Below are positions 57,901 to 64,000 of a stretch of 64,000 bases of DNA, one piece after another. Below the pieces are notes generated by a model. It saw only the letters and a list, made by a program, of their open reading frames with translations, made no database searches and was not told where the DNA came from. The stretch spans positions 102,972,026 through 103,036,025 of the forward strand of contig OX638132.1 in the NCBI GenBank assembly GCA_951804985.1, in the 5' to 3' direction. How positions within the stretch are numbered: position 1 is the first letter of the stretch; every line of letters begins with the position of its first letter. This stretch comes from Dryomyza anilis. Its lineage: Eukaryota; Arthropoda; Insecta; Diptera; Dryomyzidae. The position numbers were made by a program, and so were the translations under genes.

Positions 57901-60082
57901 TAAACAAATTATATGTTTAGTATGTCCGGTAAAGAAAATAAACGTAAAGTTACATCAATACAATTAAATAATTTGCTAATACGACTATAGAATAATTGTA
58001 TTGATTAAATATTTAATCATCTTAATTAATAAATTAATAGAAAAATTTAAAAAGTTAATTCAATACAATTAAATTATTTTGCTAAAACGACTATTGAATT
58101 AATTGCATAAACAATCGCCGTTGCTGAGAACACGACGCGGCGTCGCGATGCCAGATTGTAGCGAATGAACGCCGGCAAACAAGCAAACGATGGATTTTTT
58201 GTTGCGCGCATATTATTCCCATTTGGTATATGCCAAGATATACACTTATAGAGCTTCATCATCCTCTATGTGTGTCGTCAAAAATGGTGATGATGGTAAT
58301 GGTTGCATATTTAATTATGCTTCCAAATTCATCATCAGCAAAATATATGTTATGTACTTTCACAAGAATTTATAACATTCTTTTTTAATTAACTGAATGA
58401 AAATTATAAAGACTGTGAAGATAATAAAAATACTATGTAAAAATACTATAATACCATACCAATTAAATAGTTTGCTATTTATGCGAAGTCCATTGGTATA
58501 TTTTTGGAAGGAAATCACATTTTTAGCGAATGTTTTGCTAAATACATTATTTTATTTTATGCAAATTTTTACCTCTTTTTGCTTAGGTAATGCAAAAAAA
58601 TTTGCATAACGAAAGGAAAAAAGAAATAAAAAATAACATAGGATCGAAAACATACACCCAGAAAAAAATTCCCTCAAATACCATTAAAATTGGTCAATAG
58701 AACAATTATTGATTTAATAGTATACAAAAAATAAATCTTTTCATATAAAATCAATGGCAATCTCATGGTATTTTCTAGTATTTAATGGTATTTTCCGATT
58801 AAAATAATAATTTATCCTATTGAATATTTTTAATAGTAAAAAACTATTATTTATATAGTATTTTGGGTGTAGGAACGAAAAAAGGAGGAAATGTGAAAAT
58901 TTTATAAGGAAGAAATAATGGAATAAAGTTGATTTAAAAAAGATGGTTTGAAATGCGATGAATACATATAACGTTTACTTTCTAAACAAATATAGACAAA
59001 ATAAGATAGTATAGACTAGAGATGAGCTCGTGCCTGTTTTTGATGGCACGGACACGCACGGGCACGCCGATAGGTGACACGCACGAACACGAGCCCGACG
59101 AGTAAATTTAAAGGCACGCACGAGAAGCACGATAAAACACGGGATTTTAAAAGACACGAAGAAACACGGAAAAACACAACAAAACACGAAAAAAGCACGG
59201 AAAAACATAAAAAGCAAGCGAAACGTGAAAACCGGACCGTTTAGATTTTTGGAATCAGAATCGTTATTAAAAATGTGTTGAAGCGGAACTGGAATCGGAA
59301 CATATATTTTTTTCTGGTTGGAATCGGTACCGCTATTTTAAAAATATCGGAACCAGAACCAGTTCCCTGTCAGGGAACGCAAAGAACCGGAATCGGAACC
59401 GTTATTAAAAATGTATGGAGCCGGAATCGAAACCCATTTAATTTTTTGGTTGAAACTGGAATCGGAACCGGAACCACAATTTTAAAAATCTTGGAACCCG
59501 AACCGGAACCGATATTCCAAAAGGTTTTAGTCCCTGTAATAAATAATTCAAAAAGTAAGTTTGATACTGTTTTATTCTGTTAAATCCATAAGTAAAACTA
59601 AAACAACAGATTTCAAAGAAAAAATTAAAATACCACGTAAGAGTTTTTTAAAATTGGAGCAGAAACTATAAAAAAAATGTTTAATGGGCGCGTGCCTGAT
59701 TTTGGAGGCACGGACACGCACGGGCACGACAGCAACTAGCACGCACGGAGATTTGCACTTACGAACTCAGATTTTCGGACGTGACACGAAAAAAGCACGG
59801 CTCGCGCCCATCTCTAGTATAGACATGTGGAAATTGAAGTTACTTACAATTACAGGCTGTTTGCAATGTGCCCAAGACGTCGGCCAACATGTCAGAATCC
59901 GGATAACCGATTGTGAGCGCATTGTCTAGCACCGCTGATGTTGACGATTGCTGCGAGTCCGTTGAGTTGGCATCACGCAACTGAAGCGTAACCGATCCTT
60001 CAGAGCCGACGGAGGCACTGCACATGAGCACACGGGGCGAATTGAGTCCAGACAGGCAATGTGAGTGAAGACTGTTTTGCAC
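48732..60082 (-). CDS. TRERF1/ZNF541-like C2H2-ELM2-SANT transcriptional co-repressor (spliced, ten exons, 5' end missing)
   Basis: The exons on the minus strand are 60082-59848, 57839-57277, 56265-56147, 56077-55857, 55798-55365, 55304-54927, 54873-52030, 51967-51788, 51726-51530 and 48906-48732. Together they give 5,346 nt, 1,781 residues and a stop, with every junction in phase. Domains in window numbering are: C2H2 fingers at 265-285, 293-313, 321-343 and 582-602; ELM2 about 1479-1535 (VNLGSAYQAQLP, LMWHP, SSAVPLG); SANT about 1572-1620 (KWSANELEQFLQGLERHGKD to FWKK); and fingers at 1651-1673 and 1719-1739. This order matches human TRERF1 and ZNF541. ELM2-SANT pairs recruit class I histone deacetylases, so a nuclear DNA-bound co-repressor is expected. 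The first exon here begins at a splice acceptor, so more sequence lies upstream. Confidence 0.9.
48907..51529 (-). other. Long intron of the zinc-finger gene
   Basis: 2.6 kb. It contains a ~1-kb stretch (49560-50545) of degenerate repeats rich in TTTATGAG/CTCATA and GAGCGCTC-like motifs, otherwise AT-rich DNA. No gene is seen. A possible MITE end (GCACTCAGAAAAAATG) is at about 49113. Confidence 0.6.
49560..50545. repeat. Degenerate ~110-bp repeats with TATGAG motifs
   Basis: GAAAACCCTCATATTTATGA at about 49640 recurs at about 49755, and a weaker copy (GAAAATCCGCATATTTTTGA) lies at 49868, so the period is about 112 bp. Further right, GCTC/GAGC and TATGAGT motifs recur every 50-60 bp to 50545 without a fixed unit. 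Confidence 0.7.
51530..51726 (-). CDS. Zinc-finger co-repressor, ninth exon in window
   Basis: It encodes residues 1659-1723. It begins SFTSKAALHGHTRIHCYGR, the HxxxH half of finger 5, followed by a Ser/Thr-rich linker and FPCKVCG, the CxxC half of finger 6. The acceptor is GTGTTTAG|AGTTTC and the donor GGCAA|GTAAGA. Both fingers 5 and 6 are split between exons. Confidence 0.9.
51788..51967 (-). CDS. Zinc-finger co-repressor, eighth exon in window (end of SANT)
   Basis: It encodes residues 1599-1658. ITTKTTGECVQMYYFWKKLS completes the SANT domain with the usual tyrosine/tryptophan helix 3. HVCEMPDCSA is the CxxxxC half of finger 5. The acceptor is CGGACATAG|ATCAC and the donor TCTGCG|GTAAGT. 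Confidence 0.92.
52030..54873 (-). CDS. Zinc-finger co-repressor, large central exon (ELM2 and start of SANT)
   Basis: 2,844 nt, residues 651-1598. The frame is open from the acceptor (TCATTTAG|GGTGCC), so the real exon starts GAFAVPAPPSSIAT. Most of it is disordered: Ser/Thr-rich, with an acidic stretch (DDTECDLREFAEQNLSFLDD) and a Gln-rich segment of about 60 residues. A basic SILKRRLRAND motif may be a nuclear signal. ELM2 starts near 1479 and SANT near 1572; the exon ends in TIATE at GAG|GTAAGT. Open frames on the opposite strand are shadows. Confidence 0.93.
54927..55304 (-). CDS. Zinc-finger co-repressor, sixth exon in window (finger 4)
   Basis: It encodes residues 525-650. It holds finger 4, CNLCHRKFKNIPALNGHMRL plus H, followed by GGYFKKDPEAKKAEKKD. 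The finger's ALNGHMRxH signature is what I associate with the TRERF1/ZNF541 family. A basic helix-like GVRALIEEKIINKRSKDLNK ends the exon. The acceptor is AATTGTAG|ACTCA and the donor AATAAG|GTAAGT. Confidence 0.92.
55365..55798 (-). CDS. Zinc-finger co-repressor, fifth exon in window (Ser/Thr-rich)
   Basis: It encodes residues 381-524: SSPDGATCIRTYF, TGVMLSEEQLKSINVKG, a Ser run, then RQQLDLISQIMQQTKQSS and a Thr/Ser/Gln tail ending TWNMQ. No known domain. The acceptor is CATTTCAG|GTGATG and the donor ATGCAG|GTAGTA. Confidence 0.88.
55857..56077 (-). CDS. Zinc-finger co-repressor, fourth exon in window (fingers 2-3)
   Basis: It encodes residues 307-379: NGHMMTHRNKKPYEC completes finger 2, and CKAEGCGKSYCDARSLRRH to NHH is finger 3. 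An Ala-rich run (ten Ala) and a Ser/Thr/Pro segment follow. The acceptor is GCTTTAG|AAATGG. The donor is AGTG|GTATGA, a less common but acceptable site. Confidence 0.9.
56147..56265 (-). CDS. Zinc-finger co-repressor, third exon in window (fingers 1-2)
   Basis: It encodes residues 267-305 and two bases of Leu306. VCSKVFGNASALAKHKLTH finishes finger 1, and YVCAMCSKAFKRQDH starts finger 2. The acceptor is TTCTGACAG|GTTTGC and the donor ATCATTT|GTAAGT. It is too short to stand out alone; the phase match to both neighbours supports it. Confidence 0.92.
56266..57276 (-). other. Intron of the zinc-finger gene
   Basis: About 1 kb of AT-rich DNA. At 56960-57190 it has repeated GAATTGTC/GGAGAATTGTC motifs related to those in ps intron 4 (13640-13825). 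No coding sequence. Confidence 0.6.
57277..57839 (-). CDS. Zinc-finger co-repressor, second exon in window (Asn/Ser-rich)
   Basis: It encodes residues 80-266 after two bases completing Ser79. The frame is open from the strong acceptor TTAATTTTAG|CATTAA, giving a product that is mostly Asn and Ser runs (LKNNNNNSSNSSSN...). Near its end a basic SPPSIVKKSRPKISSPTRHG segment could be a nuclear signal, then QQCQ carries the first cysteine of finger 1. The donor is TGTCAG|GTAAAT. There is no ATG before 57585, consistent with an internal exon. Leucine-rich frames on the plus strand are antisense to it. Confidence 0.85.
58653..58871. mobile_element. MITE family E, copy 1 (219 bp)
   Basis: Ends TACACCCAGAAAAAAATTCC and ATTTTGGGTGTA, inverted over the outer 8 bp (TACACCCA/TGGGTGTA). 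A near-identical copy starts at 63786. The interior is AT-rich with TTTAATAGTA and TGGTATTTTC blocks and no coding potential. Confidence 0.85.
59017..59816. mobile_element. Non-autonomous hAT transposon with 8-bp target duplication
   Basis: The 800-bp element begins TAGAGATGAGC and ends GCCCATCTCTA, near-perfect terminal inverted repeats of the hAT type. GTATAGAC occurs directly on both sides (59009-59016 and 59817-59824) and is a perfect 8-bp target duplication, as hAT elements make. A CACGGACACGCACGGGCACG block is present in direct orientation near each end (59047 and 59709). The interior repeats GGAATCGGAACCG-like units (59225-59515). No transposase frame is present. Confidence 0.92.
59848..60082 (-). 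CDS. Zinc-finger co-repressor, first exon in window
   Basis: It encodes window residues 1-78 and one base of Ser79: VQNSLHSHCLSGLNSPRVLM, then CSASVGSEGSVTLQLRDANS and LADVLGTLQTACN. It starts at a strong acceptor (TTTCTTTTCGCTCACAG|GTG), and the frame stays open upstream, so a 5' exon must exist. If that exon is untranslated, Met20 (60023-60025) would be the start, but its context is poor. The donor TAATT|GTAAGT lies just 24 bp from the hAT target duplication. Confidence 0.75.
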
Positions 60083-61350
60083 CTGTGAGCGAAAAGAAAG
60101 AAAATAATTATATTAAGTGCGTCATTTGAAACATAGCATAAGAGGCAATGTGGTTGCCATGTAAGAAGAAATCTTGTGGACCACTTTCGGAAGGGAGTGA
60201 GGTGTACAGAGCAACCCATTTTAACCAGAAGGGCGACCAGCCAAATTGCAAAACTGTCGCGCAAACATAATTAATTGAAACTGTACGCATTACTTAGATG
60301 AGTCGGTTAAATAGAATATGAATTCTAAATAAAAAAAGACAAAATTAAAATAAGAATCACAATGCAATTGCGACATCGTATCAAGCAATGGTCAGTCGGA
60401 CGGGCAGCAACAACAATGAAAAATTTAATTTGAAAACATTTTGATATATTTAGGAAATGTAAAATGTTGTTAATATTTGCTATTTTGTACTTTGGCAAAG
60501 TTGCAGTTGCGATTGCGTGCGGGTCGCAAATAGGTGCGCGGAGTACATAGGGGGACGGCGACTTTGTTCCCGCGCGGCGCATCGGCCCGTCATAGTTACA
60601 CAAGGTACGGCTGCCAAATTGTGGCTGCGATGAAATATTTTTATTATTATTAAAACTTGGCAAGTGATGCCGCGTGTCTTGTACTTTGGGTACCTACTAC
60701 AACAATGAACAGACAGACGGACGGAGGGACAGACGGACGGACAGATTGATATTAGAGTCCGTTGCAAAGACAATAAAGTGCGCCACCGAGACAGCCGCCA
60801 TTGAATGGACAAACACAGCACAGATAGACTGAGCAGATAGACAAAATGTATCGGAATCATTTTGAAATTAAATATATTCACTATAAATAAATAAAATAAA
60901 TATTTTTGTTTTTATTTTTATTTTAATGTAAAATAAATTAAATTATTTCTTCTTTGTGATACTGATTCATTGTTCAGCCTCTGACAGCGCCCGCCCCCCT
61001 CTGTTTGGGGGCTAAATTCAAACACATTATTTTATTTAAAATATATTTTTATCTTTTAGTCATCATATGTATAGTTACTACCATATAACACATACATTGT
61101 ATATTATATATATATAAATTAAATTGAATACTAAGATAAAATGTTATGCCAAAGTTTTCATTCAAAGTTTTTAAATTTTAGCCGTTAATAAACGAATTTT
61201 GAGGGCATATTGTAGTAGACAAAATACTAACTATCCATAGTAGAAATTTATCCTGTAGAAAGACAAGATCATGTACCCGAGTGAAAACTTGTTAAGGTTA
61301 GCCTTTATTTTACAACCGTCCCTGATCGGAATACGATTAAGCGTCTCTAC

Positions 61351-61661
61351 CAAGCATAATATTAGTTGCGTTCCCGTGGTACTTGAACCAGACCTGTTTC
61401 ACGGGAACGCCATCGGTTCTTTTAATAAATTTGGCAGCACTGTTTTCTTCTGCCCTTTCTTTTTCAACACGAATTCTTCTTCTTTTTAAGTGCTATTCAC
61501 AATAGCATAACATCACCACAAACAAATTTACTTTTGATACGTACAGTACCTGATCAGTAATTGATCCAAAAACAAACCTGGTTCTAATTGTTTGTTTTGG
61601 TTTTATATATGAAAATGATTTACGGATCAGGATCAAAAACCACGGGAACGCAGCTATTATC
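61351..61661 (+). mobile_element. Dispersed inverted-repeat element, family A, copy 2
   Basis: TAGTTGCGTTCCCGTGGT near 61354 is inverted as ACCACGGGAACGCAGCTATT near 61640, defining about 310 bp. The left half (61363-61530) matches the repeat in ps intron 3 in reverse. A TTCACGGGAAC block inside repeats part of the terminus. Confidence 0.65.
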
Positions 61662-63124
61662 AAGGTCGATTAGGTTAAGTCCATTTTGAAACCTACGTAA
61701 GGGAACCTGATCCATACTTTACAAAGTAACCTGTTCTATATACTATTTAAATTATGCTGATCTGACACTAATAGAGAATTATATTCTGATCAGTGTAGCG
61801 CAAGTTTTCTCTGTATAATTTCGAAAAGTCAGTTTTATTATTGTCTATTGTTGGTTTACTAAAAATGTCAAAACTAATCGAAAATTTGCCTATATCTCAA
61901 AAACTAGGGTCAATTTGACTAAATCAAAATAATTTTCACCGACAATTTCAATTCGATTGATGTTCTGAACAAAATTGAATAAATTTTGAGAGCGTGGCCA
62001 GTATGTAAAATTTTTAAAATATAGTTGATAAGTATTACATTTACAATTGATGTCTTTAATCTAAGTACTGATGAACATGTTGACTTTATAAAATTCCTCA
62101 ATTCTATAAAAGTCCCTCATTCTACAAAAATTCTAATTCTATTTCTTATCGAAATTGAATACCACCAAACCGAGTGACGTAAATCTCGAGTATTTCTCCT
62201 ACGTATCCCCCATTCTACGCTACTGCTTTGCTAAACGAAAAAAATTATTCAGATTTTCGAAAAACATGTCTTCCTCGTTGAGTACTGCAGCAGCCTGCAG
62301 CACTTTTTGTTCTGATTCGACCCATAAGCGTTGCCAGAATTTTAAAAATTCTGTTCGTTGTTGTTGTTCCTACCCTATTTACTACTTGTTGCAAACCATT
62401 TCAATGAAAAACCACAACAACTGTCATGTATTTTTGCAAAACTATGCATCAAATAATATTTTTGCATCCAATTAAAAACTTTTGCTAAAATGTAGTATTT
62501 ATCGAGGTGTAATAATAATAAAAAAAAAACATATAATTATTTATTAATGAATTCATGAGAATTCAATTGGCGTGAGTTGCTGCTTATCAGCCAAATGAGG
62601 GCTGTCTTTTTGGTTACCTTTAAAGTTACTTCATCTCGAAATGCACACAAACACATGTTTTACTGAATGAAATTTTTCGAATATAGAAATAAATACGTCA
62701 GCATATTTGAACAAAAGAAAAAAAAACGGAAAATAACACGTCAACAATATGAAGAATGAGATTCTATATTTTCGTTAAGCCGTCATGATTCATCTGTCAA
62801 TCAGATGTCAATGTCATTCAATGGAATAAGTTGATATTTTCAAAATGTTGCGAACACAAAAACATGTCAGTTTTTAACGTGTTTATTCGGAAATCATAAT
62901 TTAAGGAAATACTTTCGTTTATTTCTTCTGACATTACAAATTACTAAAAAAGGGCTCATGCGTTAAAGTACCACATATAAAGTTACAATGTCAGGTAGTG
63001 TTGCCTGCAGAAAAAAACAATTGGAAAATCAAATTTGAATTTGACATAGCTTTTGTCTAACCCCCATTTACTAAATAAATATAAAAATTGAGAATATGTT
63101 AACCATTTGAATGGCATTTTATAA

Positions 63125-63240
63125 AAATGTTTTTATTAGCACGCTCTCTTGTCTGTATGTTCGGTACAAATTTTTGAATTGATTTTAAATTGATTTCCCG
63201 ATGAGCCTCGAGACATTATTTGCATAATATTAATCTATAA
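63125..63240 (+). repeat. Dispersed repeat, family D, copy 2
   Basis: Colinear with 25225-25330. It includes TTGTCTGTATGTTCGGTACA and CCCGATGAGCC. Confidence 0.55.
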
Positions 63241-63785
63241 ACATTATTCTACATCACTGCTGCCAGATATACAGATATAAAAATTGAAGAGTTATAATAA
63301 ATGAAACATATAATTTAGAGTACTTATATACCTATGCTGTATGTGCGAGATTGGCGAGATCGGTTCATTGTGACCATTTATATTCAAATAACTCATATAA
63401 AATTTACATCTACAGATCAATTTTACTGTATACGTGCTTAGGTAATTTTTTTTTGCCAAATATATATTGACTTCATGCTCAAATACATTAAAATAATGTT
63501 TTCCCACGAAACGACTTGTGGTTCCAAAAAAAAAATCGAAATTCGGTACACCTACCAATTTGTAAATATGGGTATCAAATGAATGGAAATTCTTCAGCGA
63601 TTAAAAGTTTGTAGTTATTTTCAGGATTCGTACACCCTGGTGAGCTATATACCACTTTGAATGGTAACCACATATATGTGTAGGGTATTTATAATCGGCT
63701 TAGACCGATTATCCTAACTATCATAATAACACCTACTATATAATGTCCCTACTTTAAAATTTTCCTTCCCGACTGGTTTTATTTT

Positions 63786-64000
63786 TACACCCAGAAAAAA
63801 ATATTCCTCAAATCCCATTAAAATTGGTCAATAGGACAATTATTGATTTAATAGTATACAAAAAATAAATCTGTACATATAAACTCAATGGCAATGTCAT
63901 AGTATTTTCTAGTACTTAATGGTATTTTCCGATTAAAAAAATAATTTATCCTATTGACTATTTTTAATAGTAAAAAACAATTATTTATATAGTATATTTT
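63786..64000. mobile_element. MITE family E, copy 2 (cut by window end)
   Basis: It matches 58653-58871 over its whole visible length, with only a few differences, starting TACACCCAGAAAAAAATATT. The right terminus would lie a few bases past the window. Confidence 0.85.

Larger units (their letters stand above)
57840..59847 (-). other. Intron of the zinc-finger gene with a hAT element and a MITE
   Basis: About 2 kb. It contains a local duplication (57956-57998 and 58062-58105, CAATACAATTAAATAATTTGCTAA-type), MITE family E at 58653-58871 and a hAT element at 59017-59816. Both elements are non-coding. Confidence 0.8.
60083..64000. other. Upstream/intron DNA of the zinc-finger gene
   Basis: No exon could be placed. 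It contains a GACA/GACG microsatellite (60708-60745), MITE families A (61351-61661), D (63125-63240) and E (63786 to the window end). Short open frames (for example 60480-60881, 62155-62475) have no recognisable domain. Confidence 0.5.

Noticed and set aside
57302..57967. Leucine- and valine-rich open frames on the plus strand
   Set aside because: They are the antisense of the Asn/Ser-rich coding exon at 57277-57839, which joins in phase with its neighbours.

Overview
This window is nuclear DNA from an insect, most likely a cyclorrhaphan fly (tephritid or calyptrate type). The reasons are spliced GT-AG genes, long AT-rich introns, fly-like Q/A/N/S homopolymer tracts in coding exons, and a proteome match to Diptera: a Pasilla/Nova RNA-binding protein, a zeta-class glutathione transferase and a large C2H2-ELM2-SANT co-repressor. 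I cannot name the species. There are no bacterial genes, CRISPR arrays or operons.

Layout. (1) 1-16.1 kb, + strand: pasilla (ps). A Q/A/H/S-rich first coding exon (3191-3959) lies 6.8 kb upstream of four exons carrying three KH domains (10809-14345). The five exons join in phase to a 764-residue protein. (2) 16.1-29.3 kb: gene-free DNA between convergent genes, full of small inverted-repeat elements. (3) 29.5-32.4 kb, - strand: a three-exon GSTZ/maleylacetoacetate isomerase gene (275 aa). Its 2-kb first intron holds a degenerate tandem array split by a ~1.2-kb DNA transposon. (4) 32.4-48.2 kb: gene-free, dominated by a 2.7-kb array of an 11-bp A-tract repeat, a second smaller array of the same repeat, other low-complexity arrays and transposon remnants. 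(5) 48.7-60.1 kb, - strand: ten exons of a TRERF1/ZNF541-like protein with six C2H2 fingers, ELM2 and SANT. All exons are in phase, giving 1,781 residues; the 5' end is missing, in an upstream exon not found. (6) 60.1-64 kb: upstream/intron DNA with more MITEs.

The three genes act separately: splicing regulation, tyrosine catabolism and HDAC-linked repression. The DNA between and within them carries most of what is unusual: a hAT element with a perfect 8-bp target duplication 24 bp from a splice donor, a fold-back element holding the first 19 codons of a transposase, paired MITE families, a near-perfect ~65-bp-arm hairpin, an 11-bp phased A-tract satellite, and a dense YCAY (Nova/Ps-site) cluster just upstream of the KH1 exon of ps itself. 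I found no convincing new multi-gene system. All exon boundaries were read by eye from splice signals and reading phase; none has been tested against RNA or a database.
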